NCBI RefSeq assembly: GCF_052857255.1
Contig: NC_135505.1
Location: 23,728,269-23,792,268, forward strand
Reading direction: 5' to 3'
DNA length: 64,000 nt
Source of the DNA: Amblyomma americanum
Lineage: Eukaryota > Arthropoda > Arachnida > Ixodida > Ixodidae
Made by a program: the position numbers and the translations under genes. Position 1 is the first letter of the stretch, and every line of letters starts with the position of its first letter. The notes beneath the pieces were generated by a model that did no database searches, was not told the origin of the DNA, and worked only from the letters and a program-made list of their open reading frames with translations. This document shows, piece after piece, positions 33,407 to 44,487 of the stretch.

Positions 33407-34531
33407 TGTCAAGATATCGTGGGCGGCTGTGGTGTTGGTTGGCGCCGAAGTTACAATTAATCGGGCCAACCTGCCCACCACTGCACTCTACGTAAGTTCG
33501 GAGGGGGAGGAGCGACAAACTTCACCCCGCGTGCGAAAGATTGTGATTCGACTGCTGACCGGCGATAGGGGCCACGCCTGATTGGTCGTTGACCAGAGGC
33601 ATGAGGCGTAGGCAAGTTCTGTAGCGAATTAATTTAATTAGGCAAACAACAACCCAGTATTACAATATGCCCGACAAGTAGCGCCGTGCACTGACGTGAC
33701 GCAAATAACACAAGCACTAATTGAGCACGTTAACAAAACAATTAACACAAAGAAAGAAACAGGGCGATTGCTATACAAAAATGTTACGAGACGGAAATAC
33801 AGTACAAAGGATTACAACGAGAAACACAGAAAACAAAAATACAAAGATAAAAGACTTGAAGTGAGTGGTGAGAAACGATGGCTTAGCTGCGGAGTGGCAA
33901 GGTCCGGTCGCAGGGAGCGTCGGGCTGCGGTTGCTCGTCGCGGGGCTGAGGGGGTTTGCAGACACGGGCGAACTTGGGCCTCGCGTCTTCGGGACCACCG
34001 TCGCCGCGCTCTACGCGTCAGATCTCCGCCTAGGCTCCTTGCCGACCACTTCCCTGGCTGACCTCACTCTCGACCGCACGCACCGAAATCTCCAGACCAA
34101 CTGCCAGCGCGCGGCGTTCCCGTCGCCCCCTTCGCATGGCAAAGAATTAAAAAAAAGGGAAAAAACTCTTCAGGAGCCACGCACAGAGGAATTTAGCTCC
34201 CAAAAAGAAAAAAAAGAACAGATGAAGGAATGTGGAAAGAATTCGGCACAATGCCTTAATCCCACAAGGAGTCATTGGGGGCCGCGAAATGTGCCGGGGC
34301 ATTCAATCCGCTTCTGCTGTTCCCAACACGTGCAAGCGCTTGCCACCTGTATGGCAACAATGCTAGGAGGGGGGGGGGGGGGGGGAGTAGTTTTGAGTGA
34401 CCCCTCCAGCGCTATGGTGAGAATGCCGTTCCCCCGCGGGGGAGGGGGAAAAAGTCGTCGACGCCGCTCCGCGACATGTTTCTGGGAAACAAAGGTCAAA
34501 GCTGGACAGGGCAGGCATGAACTTTGCGACA
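33407..34531 (-). repeat. Long terminal repeat (5' LTR relative to coding strand)
   Basis: It is 1125 bp, TG...CA, paired with 27422-28555. By eye the two agree at about 98 percent, so the insertion is fairly young but not new. Confidence 0.93.
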
Positions 34532-34535
34532 CCAT
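34532..34535. repeat. Target-site duplication, right (CCAT)
   Basis: This is the second copy of the 4-bp duplication. Confidence 0.85.
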
Positions 34536-34547
34536 TCCCGCGAATTT

Positions 34548-34780
34548 GCCGTCGCTGTGGCTCAGTGGTTATGGCGCTCGGATGCCTATCCGAAAGACGC
34601 GGGTTCGATCCCGCCGCGGCGGTCGAATATCGATGGAGACGAATTTCTAGATGCCCGTGTACTGTGCGATGTCAGTTCACGTTAAAGAACTCCAGGTGGT
34701 CGAAATTTCCGAAGCCCTTCACTACGGAGTCTCGCATAGCCTGAGTCGCTTTGGGACGTTAAACCCTCATAAATCAAAAA
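34548..34780 (+). repeat. Ixodid tRNA-headed SINE, tail type A
   Basis: The head GTGGCTCAGTGGTTATGGCG, the B-box GGGTTCGATCCC, the shared block TGTACTGTGCGATGTCAG and the tail TTTGGGACGTTAAACCC are all clear. It begins 12 bases after the LTR element's right target duplication. Confidence 0.92.
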
Positions 34781-35378
34781 CCATCCACATGAGCTCCCAT
34801 TTGCTTCAGGTGTGCTTGTTTCATAGGCTTATTATCTTTAATCTGTGTTAAAGGCATTGTGAGGGTTGTTTATGAAGCTTTTAAAATCACGCTGCTGACG
34901 ATTTTGCGCTGCTTCACTCAGTGCCCTGCCGCAGTGATCAGATATCGATGAACGTCAATCTTCAAAATGCCATTTCCTGGTACAGTCACAGGAGTAAGAA
35001 CAGAATGATAGCAAAGCATTGCATTAAGCCATTCGGAAGGACCACCGCATAACGTGTAGCCAAAAATGCTGCACACTGTGTGCTAGATTCCTTGAGCGTT
35101 CCACCTCTTTGACATTTTTCGAAAGAGCTAAAACACGGACAAAGCAGGAACAGACAGGGCCGAGCGCTACTCCTCTGCACTTCAACCCCTTGTATATCTT
35201 CATCAATTTTTGATGTCAATTTCCCGTCAGTCTTAATACTTGTATTTGGTCATTCGCCGTGGAAAGATAATCTATTTTTTTTTGTTTTTTAGCAAATGTC
35301 TGTTCTCGGCATAAATTCCGGAGAGTGTTTAGAGATAACATGGTTTTATTCCCTTTTCCTCTTCCCTGTGGCCGGCAG
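34781..35378 (+). other. End of intron 1
   Basis: No feature is seen beyond the pyrimidine-rich acceptor TTCCCTGTGGCCGGCAG that ends the intron. Confidence 0.6.
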
Positions 35379-35505
35379 GGAAGGGCTCCAGCAAGGTGCG
35401 AGTGTTCCTCGAGTTCCCGGACCTGGCCACCGACGAGAACGGGAACAGGGGGACGTGGACGCTGATCTACAACCAGGGCTTTGAGGTCATCATCAACTTC
35501 AGGAA
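35379..35505 (+). CDS. CTSC: Cathepsin C exon 2: exclusion domain
   Basis: The exon encodes residues 54-96 in phase with exon 1. The segment GTWTLIYNQGFEVIINFRK matches the human exclusion-domain strand FTIIYNQGFEIVL. The exclusion domain blocks the active-site cleft beyond S2, which turns an endopeptidase fold into a dipeptidase. The acceptor is CGGCAG|GG and the donor GGAA|GTGCGT. The exon is flanked by the two largest introns of the gene (20.5 and 5.5 kb). Confidence 0.93.
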
Positions 35506-36789
35506 GTGCGTCCTTTCGTCTCCTTTCAACGCTATTGTGAGGCGGAGCGAACGGGTGTTTCTTTCTTACTAATAACGGCTGTGGTTTGTTAACTGCAGAT
35601 AAATGATTTCGTACTTCAGTTATAAGTTATGATTTTAATTAGGCCTAATGTGGCGTAAGTAATGCTAGCCGCTTGCTCTGGATGACCATAAAGAATGCTG
35701 CCTACCTCTCGCGACAAGGGCCAAGTTTTTGCTAACTATTCTTTCCCTGTTCCGTGCAAACGGGTCGATCAACTGGCTGTATGGCAGCAGCATTGCATGG
35801 TCGTAAGTGTGTCCAAAAAAATCATTATGAATCCTAATGGCAGCTTGGCGCTTCTGGCCTAAATTAAAATATGAATAACTGTTCTTCTGTTAGAGCAGCT
35901 GGGCAGCTTATGACCGAGATTGTAAAGCAATGACAAGCTTTTGGCAGCTGCTTCAAAGGTATTCTTTTTACTCAAAATAATCTAAATAATGCATGCCAGC
36001 ATGTAATCGCAGAGGTGCATATAAAGTGCCAAGTGATGTGGGAAAATCGCTAATTGATGATTTAATCTCTAATCGCTAATCGCATGATCTTATTTAGATG
36101 ACCCCGCCTTTGCCGTTATTAATGCAGAATTGTTGGCTGCTGGCAGGCAGCTAATAAAATAGTTTTTTTTTACTCTTTAAATGGACCTCTGCGAAATTCT
36201 CTTTCCCCAACAGGTTGTTTTATAGTGAGAATTATATGCGCAATTCATGTCGTTCTCAACTTAAGACATGCCTTATGGAAAGATTGAGTTGGACGAGTTG
36301 GTATAATTCATAACGTGGTTTCTTTTCTTGTCTTACCAGCACGTAAGATATGTCGAGCTAGTACTAATAAAATCACCTCGACATATCAGTCGAAAAAGGC
36401 GTGGACTGCGCTTATCTTTCCTGTTTGAAAAAACACTTGTTGAACTATTAAATCATATTATTATTATTAGCCCCTCAAAAGATGTAATAATTGGGTAAAA
36501 TTCATTCAGGAGAACTAAAGAATTCGGAAACTTGTTCTTTGATTAAGAAACAATGAGTCGGAGCAGTTACCACTGACGGGTCGCCCTGTTCTATGAGTAA
36601 AAGGTCTAGCTTAAAATATGGATTCTGCTCTTTGATAAAACTCGTTGAATATTTCTTTGCCGAGAAAGTCTTTGATCACTGCAAGATTTCGATTCCCGAG
36701 GTCGAAGTAAGATTCTGCCCAAACCGCCACTTATCAGTACAGAAGGGCGGCGTCAAGTCATATGACCATGGTGTCAGCAGTTCGCACTC
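35506..36789 (+). other. Intron 2, first part: nothing recognised
   Basis: Intron 2 spans 35506-40991. This part is A/T-rich, without coding motifs. Confidence 0.5.
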
Positions 36790-38175
36790 TACAGAAACAA
36801 AAGACCGCTGACAGTGGCACGAGCACCGGCTCAATACAATGGAGAGACACATCTTATCGGCAGTCAACTTTACCGATACATATTAGGGCCATACTGTGAC
36901 CCATTCACGACTGTTGCCCAGAAAAAATTATCACCGGGTCAGGACAATGGAAAGACACTTCTTATCCGTAGTTCACTTTACTGATACATAATAGGGCCAT
37001 GCTGTGACCCATTCACGACTGTTGCCCAGAAAAAATTATCACCAGGTCAGGACAATCGAAATACACTTCTCATCAGCAGTCCATTTACCGCTACATAATA
37101 GGGCTCCGCTTTGAGGCATTCACCACTCTTTCCGAGAAAAGATATCCCCAGTCAGAAACTGGAGACACTTCTTATCAGCATTCCACATTACCGATACATA
37201 ATAGGGCCGTCCTGTGGTGCATTCACGACTGTTTCCGAGAAAAGATTATCACCCGGTCAGGACACTGGAAAGACGCTTCTTATCCGCAGTGCACTTTACT
37301 GACACATAATAGGGTCATGCTGTGACCCATTCACGACTGTTCTCCAGAAAAAATTATCACCCGGTCAGGGCAATCGAAAGACACCTCTCATCAGCAGGCC
37401 ATTTACCGATACATAATAGGGCTCCGCTTTGAGGTATTCACCACTCTTTCCGAGAAAAGATTATCACCCAGTCAGAAAATGGAGACACTTATCAGCACTC
37501 CACTTTACCGATATATAATAGGGCCGTCCTGTAGTGCATTCACGACTGTTTCTGGGAAAAAAATATCACCCGGTCAGGACAATGAAAAGACACTTCTTAA
37601 CCGCAGTCCACTTTACTGATACATAATAGGGCCAAGCTGTGACCCATTCACGACTGTTTAGCAGAAAAAATTATCATCCGGTCAGGACAATGGAAAGACA
37701 CTTCTTATCCGCAGTTCACTTTACTGGTACATAATAGGCCCATGCTGTGACCCATTCACGACTGTTACCCAGAAAAAATTATCACCCGGTCAGGACAATG
37801 AAAAGACACTTCTCATCTGCAGTGCATTTACCGATACATAATAGGGCTCCGCTTTGAGGCATTCACCACTCTTTGCGAGAAAAGATCATCACCCAGTCAG
37901 AAAATGGAGACACTTCTTACCAGCAGCCACTTAACCGATACATAAAAGGGCCGCCCTATGATTCATTCACGACTGTTTGCGAGAAGAGGTAATCACCCGG
38001 TCAGGACAATCGAAAGTCACTTCTTATCAGCAGTCCACTTTAAGGATACACAACAGGGCCGTGCTTTGACTCATTCAGGACTGATTCCGAGAAAAGATTA
38101 TCACCCAGTCCGGACAATTGAAAGACATTTGTTATCAACAGTCCGCTTTACCGATACATAATAGGGCTGTGCTGT
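36790..38175. repeat. Satellite-like tandem array, about 107-bp unit, trimer higher order
   Basis: About 13 units share the core ACATAATAGGG, CATTCACGACTGTT, AAAATTATCACCCGGTCAGGACAAT. Three unit types recur in order: A (CCATGCTGTGACCC), B (GCTCCGCTTTGAGGC) and C (GCCGTCCTGTGGTGC). Starts of the GGTCAGGACAAT box fall about 105-109 bases apart (for example 37051, 37261, 37370, 37578, 37686, 37793). The last units are more diverged. Confidence 0.93.
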
Positions 38176-38529
38176 TCTAAAATTGCATGTTCCAAACAGC
38201 CGGCACTATAAAGCCCTTCTTATTTTCAGCACGAAGTTTTCGCTCTAGCTGCATGGTCTTGTGAAACATGGGCAGATGGGATCGACGTGAGAGAAGGCGT
38301 TTGCATTCTTAAAATTCTCTAAATAAACTGTCAGGCGCTTATTCCTAGGGTATTGTGATTGAACACTTCTACATGGTTCGCAAAATGATTGACTTATGAT
38401 GACGCAGTGCATTTGTACGAGTGTGGTGATGGTGGAAGATGACGATTAGGGGTACGTTTGATGCTGTCTGAGTGTCCACTTCTGTTCCTGTGTTAAGAGG
38501 AAGGGAAGAGGGCAGCAACTATTTCACTC

Positions 38530-38670
38530 CTAGGTGAACCGCGCCTTGAGGGATGGGATGAAGGATTGAGTGAAAAAATCGGAGTAGGCGCAGTACAGTC
38601 GAGGAGTCCGGAAGAACTTGGACCTTCGGGGGTCTGTAACGTGCACGGACGTCGCACACCACAAGGGTGT
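38530..38670 (-). repeat. Diverged SINE fragment, tail type B
   Basis: The minus-strand tail (plus strand AGGTGAACCGCGCCTTGAGGG) and middle block (TAACGTGCACGGACGTCGCAC) are recognisable. The head is missing. Confidence 0.7.
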
Positions 38671-39048
38671 TGAACACTAACTGCGCTCGCCCAGGAGCAG
38701 AACTTCTAGGCACCCTGATCAGTCGTACGCACGAAGGAAATGGACTCCTGCGCGCAAGCCTTGAGGGGATGATGGAGAGCAGAGGACAGCGGAGCGGTCT
38801 CCACATCCGCTACAGCCAGATACAGTTTATCTGCGCAAGAAATGCTTCTTAGTATAGTGGCGGCGCTTGTGCGTGAAATACCGGAAGGCTAATATGCGTC
38901 TGTGAAGCAAATTTTAAGGTATGGATGGCTATCTTCTGCTCCTACAAACCGTAGTGTGTCCCAGAACGGAGTGACGTAATGGGGGTTTCCGGATTACTTT
39001 TTGTTTTGGCCCTGGTTTTTTCGGGTATTCTCGCTTCTGGTATCATTT

Positions 39049-39209
39049 TTGGTTTAGTTTAGTTTATGGGGGTTTAACGTCCTAAAGCGACTCGTTCTAT
39101 GAGGGACGCCGTAATTGTGGGCTCCGGATAATTTCGAAGACCTGGGGTTCATTAACGTGCACTGACATCGCACAAGACTCGGGCCGCTAGCATTTCGCCT
39201 CCATAAAAA
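39049..39209 (-). repeat. SINE fragment, tail type A, head missing
   Basis: The plus strand reads TATGGGGGTTTAACGTCC, then TAACGTGCACTGACATCGCA and GCATTTCGCCTCCAT, where it stops. It is the 3' part of a minus-strand copy. Confidence 0.85.
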
Positions 39210-40991
39210 CTACATTTTCCTTCATGGTATATCACATATGACAAAATAACACAGAACTAAATTCCATGCAAGACTGATGAAAAGTGCGTAAAGGGCCTTC
39301 AAGATCTTTAAAACCTGGGCTCATCCAAATGGCCTTTGCTCGATAAAAGGCCAGGCTAAATCTGGATACGGCGTGTGCATGTGAAAGTACACTGTTCACT
39401 TCTACTTCTGTAGCTGATAAGAACAGCATGGAAACATTTTTCCAAATGAGCGCATTACAAGCGAACTTTGTCACCACCGATTTGACAGCTTTTCTACTAA
39501 TAACAATTATAGAAACACAGAATTGGCGGGCTCTCAGCTCGCCGATTTTCGTCGCTGGTCTGACTGCCGACAAAACTATCAATACTGTACGTGATGCATG
39601 TTGACGTACATGAAATCTAAAAGGAGCTCCTCCATGCCATTGGTGGCACGTTCTTGCGAGCGGGCAACGCATACCTTCCAGTGCTGAATATCCCTGCTTA
39701 CCTGCGCTCTGTGTGTGGACTTGGCTCCGAGGCGCGCACCCTTCGCGAACCTTATTCGTAATAAAGTCACTTGTGTTGCAGTTTCCACGACGGCCAGTCT
39801 CCGCTTCCTCGTGGTCCACGGGAGACAAATAAGGAGTTCATGCTTTAAGTGCATAAATTTTCAGTCCGATAAGCGGCCTTCGAGCAATGCTCGAGCAACT
39901 GGTCTTGGTCGCAGTAACGTCCGCGGTCCAAGATTGAGCCCGGTGCGACGTGGCGAATAAAGCCAACATTCATAGATTGCTACCCTACACGCATTCAGTG
40001 GTGGCCTTAGCTTAGTAGCATGAGTCTGAAATGTGCTCTGATCACAGCTGTCGCAGCTGTTCACGCGTGCCGGCGTTTCCGTAGCAAATGTGAGTATGAG
40101 CACAAGAGTTGCACATGAGTTAGCCCCTAGGAGCCTTAGGGGGAGAGCAGATACCATAGTACCAGGAAAGACGAAATAGTACCACCAGAAATAGCGCAAA
40201 TAGTTTTGTTGGCATGGCTTAATCCCGACCCGTGGAGATTCACAATGCATTAAATGCTAACGGGCTTCCATTAGACTGCCCAAGTGCGTCTGCTATTCGA
40301 CGTCCACTCTTCATTTCTTGACTGCGCCGGCATGTGTCGATTGGATTGTTTAATCCACGAACAGTGCGACATATCGTAGAAACGTTCCCTGTCATCAAAA
40401 GTGCACACGTGCGTGTAAGCCATTATGCCGCAGCGTTGATTGCGCACGGGATTGGCCTGTTGGAGCGATTCAAACCTGTAGCACAACGAGCGTGGTTGTT
40501 CGGATGTCTTAAAATGAAGTGTCCTTGTCAAGTTATGACGCAATGCGTGGTCTGCGGCGGAATAGTGTTTAAGTGTGAACTCTTCTCATTGCAACGCCGG
40601 TCGTAAGTTCAGAGCACCGTCTGTCGCTTTTATGTCTTCCCTTTTCCATGATTTTTCCGCGCTGTTACCGTCGTATCATGAAATAGCACTAGGCCCCTTC
40701 GCTCTGTCGTGACGCATGTACACGATTCAGATGTTCGCGGGAGGTAGCTAAGCAAAGGGAATTCTTGTTAGCATCATGTCGAAGGCATGATACACAACCT
40801 AACCCGCAAAGAACGATTAGGTCGCACTCAGTGTTGCACCGAATGAGCGGATGTATGCCACGTGTCCCTGCACCGTCTTGGTCTCGGCAACGCTGCCTTC
40901 CGTGTTAAGTTTGTGTTAACTTCTCGAGCGTTTTTTTTTGTCAGCGTCCACGTTGCAATGAAAGAACCATGGGACGGTGTTTTCTTCGCAG
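39210..40991 (+). other. End of intron 2, uncharacterised
   Basis: Two overlapping minus-strand frames (39232-39828, 198 codons; 39579-39854, 91 codons) are unusually long for an intron but share no motif with a family I know, and they overlap in different frames. The region may be an old unclassified element. The intron ends in TTTCTTCGCAG. Confidence 0.4.
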
Positions 40992-41150
40992 GTACTTCGC
41001 CTTCTCCAACTACAGCGACAGCGAGAGTTTTTGCGGCGGCACAAAGGCGGGCTGGGCCCACGACATCCTGGGCAACAACTGGGCCTGCTTCGAGGGACAC
41101 CGGGACGATGGCTTCCGGGCAAAAAAGCCGCTGCAGGCACCGCCGCTCAG
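40992..41150 (+). CDS. CTSC: Cathepsin C exon 3: end of exclusion domain
   Basis: Residues 97-148 and two bases of codon 149 are encoded. The segment FCGGTKAGWAHDILGNNWACFEG aligns with the human [22 protein letters not shown], including the paired cysteines (Cys110 and Cys131 region) and the tryptophans. A sequon NYS is present. Phase in is 2 and the donor is CTCAG|GTGCG. Confidence 0.93.
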
Positions 41151-41992
41151 GTGCGCCCATCACTGCATGCGTGCGCGGCCCAGTGTGCCTGCATGCGAGT
41201 GTGCGAGGAAGGACTGCCAGTATTGGCAAACCTTACATCGGCCGAACTGGGCGGTGTCAGTGAGCACCTGCAAGAGCATCGCAGGGCAATGGACGCCATG
41301 GTTATTGCATTAGAGGATATTCAGCCGAACGCGTTTCCCGTTGCTCGCACAAGACAGCATGCAAGGTGTTCTTCAAACTAACTCGCGTGTTGCGCAAGTT
41401 CAGCGCACAAACAAAAATCCAGGAAATTATTGAAGCTTCCTGTATTCACAATTAAAAAGATGTATGTGTCAGGGTTCCTTCTGTTGTAACTCAGAAAAAA
41501 GAAGTAGGTTACCTGAAGGATAACTTGTCCATCGTGTCAGGCACGTAAAGAGGAGGATAAATATGCAGATGTGATAGAATGAACGTGAGTTGCCGGAAAC
41601 GTAAACCTTCATTTGTTTCTTATCGCTTATCCTTTTGCTCCCGAAACGAATTCTTGGACTAAAAGTCACCAGCGCCTACTATTGCATAAAAGGGCCAACT
41701 TTTTGTGGGATGAAATTTATTTGAAATTTAGCGTCCGTGGTGTCTTCTCTCCCTATGTCATTGTGTTTTATGTGCGCTGGAAAGACGAGCCCTACTGTCA
41801 CAAACCACCAATTAACCCAGCAGTCACGCCTTAGTGACGTTTTTTTTATTCACTCTCCCAATTAGCATGTCTTGCATTTGGAGGTACAAGTGTCGCGGTA
41901 ACCTCTGCTGTGTGTTTTCTGGCTCTTACCTTTCCCAAAATGACACTGTTGCCATACGTCACTGACCGTTCGCGTCTGCTCCTCCTTCGCAG
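41151..41992 (+). other. Intron 3 (842 bp)
   Basis: No feature was seen. The acceptor is CTCCTTCGCAG. Confidence 0.8.
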
Positions 41993-42157
41993 GCGGGAGC
42001 TGGGGGACACCGTCGACCCGTTCAACACCGAGGAGTTTGTGGCGCTGGTGAACCGGGCGCAGAGCTCCTGGACGGCCCAGGTGCACGAGCCGTTCCGCGG
42101 CAAGACCCTCAACGAGATGATGAACATCCGCGGCGGGCACCGAAACAGGAACTTCAG
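41993..42157 (+). CDS. CTSC: Cathepsin C exon 4: propeptide
   Basis: Residues 149-203 plus two bases of codon 204 are encoded. The sequence FVALVNRAQSSWTAQVHEPF and TLNEMMNIRGGH corresponds to the propeptide segment FVKAINAIQKSWTATTYMEY and LGDMIRRSGGH of the human enzyme, which is removed on activation. The donor is TTCAG|GTGCGT. Confidence 0.93.
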
Positions 42158-42839
42158 GTGCGTGTACCGTTGCAGCGACGAGGGCTCGTTCGTCCCAGCG
42201 CAGGACGTGCACTATGTAGAAACTACAAGAATGTGACACTGCGCTGCGAGACCCCGCTGCGTTGCCACGGCAACCGCGTGCCTTTTCGCACTGCTCCACC
42301 GCGTCCGCTGCCTTGCTTGATGCTAGCAACGCGAGGCAGTGTTGGGTCCTTCGTGTACCAGCGTTCGAGTTTGCTCTCGTGCATTTCGTCTGCGCGGCCC
42401 GTGCGACACGTCCCGGGGCTCTTCCCAAGCCCGTGCAGCCGACTTGGATCCCATTACCGCGAACACAATGTTCCCAGTGGCTAGACCTGTACGGCATCCT
42501 TTCTTCCGGGATCTATTGATGCGTGATTGGCGGAATTTTGAGTAACACAAATCACGGAGTCAGAAATCAGGATTCGTAGCACCTCACGTGTCAGCGTGTG
42601 GAAGACGAGGAAGTAGAGAGCGCGTCCAGTGGACGTCCATGGCTGCCTCGCAGAGCTGACGCGTCCGTCAGCTGGCCGCTGTCTTCGCCAAGCGTACCCG
42701 GGCCTCCATCAATAAATGTGGATCACCTTCCACAGATTCTTTGGGGGAAGCCTTCTCCTCGAAGTACCCTTAAACCAGCTGATGATGATGGTGAATTTTA
42801 TGCCGATATGTATACGGGGTGCTTCATGAGGATCCATAG
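42158..42839 (+). other. Intron 4, first part
   Basis: No coding motif is seen. A CAATAAATGTGG sequence near 42710 followed by GATGATGATGG near 42780 could be a worn LINE or SINE end, but it is too short to call. Confidence 0.5.
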
Positions 42840-43545
42840 CGCACACAATTGAGGGGACACAACACGAGCGCTGAACTTCCACTGAATGAACTTTATTTGG
42901 CGCTGACAGCCTTATAAAGATCACATAAGGTACAGGCTTAACTTACTAACAATGATTATCTTGTCAAAGTCATGATGTGTCAAGAGAAGTGATCAAAAAA
43001 GAAGAATAAAAACCACCAATCAGTGAGCAAGTTTCACACTATCGCCCACACCTTGAATCTAAGAAAGCTATGTCTTTCCTTGATACTAACACCCTAAGGA
43101 TCACTGATACAATTTTCTAATCCCTGTTTTTCCATTGCTACAGCTTCAATTATTTCCCTTGTTTTCTGATCGCTATTTTTTCCTAATACTGAACACTCCT
43201 AGAAGTTTGGCGTGCACTTGTGACTACGGCAGTGACGAGCCAAATTACCTGGCCCTGATCTCTAACATTTCTGTGGTGCTCGCTGAGTCGCTTATTCAGG
43301 CACCGGCCTGTCGCCATATATACAACTTGCCACATGAAAGCGGCAACCTGTAAATAACGTCATCGCTGGAAGTTCCAAAGGGATTCTGATGACGTACAGA
43401 GCAGGCCTTCCTATCCTGCTTTTCTGGACATGTGTTCTTATACATGCGGGATAATTTTTCTAGGGCTGACATGCAAATTTTAACATCAACTTGTGCGCTA
43501 TGGATTCTCATGTTGACTACCCACTAGCCCGAACTCTTACCCTTC
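42840..43545 (-). mobile_element. Penelope-like element, 3' fragment (GIY-YIG endonuclease and tail)
   Basis: The minus-strand frame at 43296-43511 contains SSDDVIYRLPLSCGKLYIW, the start of the GIY-YIG endonuclease of Penelope-like elements. The next frame gives CLNKRLSEHHRNVRDQ and then C-terminal-like sequence towards 43000. The end at 42850-42910 reads AATAAAGTTCATTCAGTGG then AAGTTCAGCGCTCGTGTTG, the usual Penelope 3' tail. It is frameshifted and 5'-truncated. Confidence 0.8.
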
Positions 43546-44368
43546 TAAGGGGTGTTTCACCTAAGACCACAATTTAAAAAAACGGGCTTTTTCAGTTAGA
43601 AAACCGTTTTTTTTTTCACCGTAGCAATGTCAGCGGTGTACTACATCAGAATACAGCTAAGATCTGGTAACAAGCGGGTTGGTTAACTAATACTGTATTG
43701 GTAACTTTTAAACTATTACTGCTAGGCTCCTTAATTATTGAGAGGCGTGTTGCACATTGTAACTAATATCCATGTCAGTTTTTAGAATTTCGAAAATGCG
43801 GTTACCCTCGCCGCATTTTACGCAGGTACGTAGGTTACAGGGGCTTCCGCCGGGAAAAAGTTGAAGTAGGCTAGCTAGTACTTCTCAGTGATGCATTTAT
43901 TGTGAACGTTTGGGCCGGCCGAAACCCTGCTATCTAATATCACAAAGGCCACGTTTATTTTCGCAATCACCATTGCTGGCCACCTTTTATAGTTGTTTTT
44001 CATTGAGCTTTTTTTTTAAATATTCTTGTTGTGAGAAGTCGTTGAGAGCAGTACTCAACAATTTCAAAAATTTTTCGGTTTCTAGAACTCCATAATTCCC
44101 GTTATAATGCGCCTTCGTTAATGCTATTGCTCTGTATTTAGGCTATATTCAATTTTGTATTTGCGTATGAAACGGAATACATATAAATATACAAAATATA
44201 CAAAATGTGCTTTTAATGTGAACTTACTGAAACAAGTTATTACCAAGGCAAATTCCAAGCCCCCAAAGCAGTCCTCTGCGTTCCTGACCGCAGCCACCTT
44301 GTTTAGTTCTTGCATGTAAATAGCAAAATCCGAAGGGAAGGCGTACTGAAAGGCACGTTCTCATACAG
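43546..44368 (+). other. End of intron 4
   Basis: A/T-rich with no feature recognised. The acceptor CATACAG precedes exon 5. Confidence 0.6.
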
Positions 44369-44487
44369 AAACCCGCCGACGGCGCCTGTGACGGAAGAAC
44401 AGCGGAGGCTTGCCAGCGCCTTGCCAGAGGAATTCGACTGGAGAAACGTCAGTGGAGTTAACTACGTGTCGCCTGTCCGGAACCAAG
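44369..44487 (+). CDS. CTSC: Cathepsin C exon 5: end of propeptide and start of heavy chain
   Basis: Residues 204-243 plus one base of codon 244 are encoded. LPEEFDWRNVSGVNYVSPVRNQ matches the human heavy-chain start [22 protein letters not shown]. Gln243 is the oxyanion-hole glutamine of papain-fold enzymes. A sequon NVS is visible. The donor is CCAAG|GTCTGT. Confidence 0.95.

Larger units (their letters stand above)
27422..34531 (-). mobile_element. Complete LTR retrotransposon, Gmr1-like (integrase before reverse transcriptase)
   Basis: This 7.1 kb element is bounded by direct LTRs and a 4-bp duplication, and lies in intron 1 antisense to the host gene. On the minus strand the order is LTR, gag with CCHC knuckle, protease, integrase, RT, RNase H, LTR. 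Ty3/gypsy elements normally have RT-RNase H-integrase; integrase first is the mark of Gmr1-like elements, a Ty3/gypsy-related group. The gag capsid segment resembles the SCAN domain, which is thought to derive from Gmr1-like gag. The coding region is damaged by about five visible lesions: stops at about 32548 and 32197, a one-base loss at about 32146, one extra A at about 31459 and a TAA at 30452-30454. This copy is therefore not expected to be autonomous. Confidence 0.9.

Noticed and set aside
33865..34650. 261-codon plus-strand frame in the LTR
   Set aside because: It lies in the LTR, recurs in the other LTR at 27889, runs through a poly-G tract and into a SINE, and has no protein motif.
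36790..38175. CRISPR array
   Set aside because: Units are contiguous and about 107 bp with no unique spacers; the context is eukaryotic intron, so it is satellite DNA.
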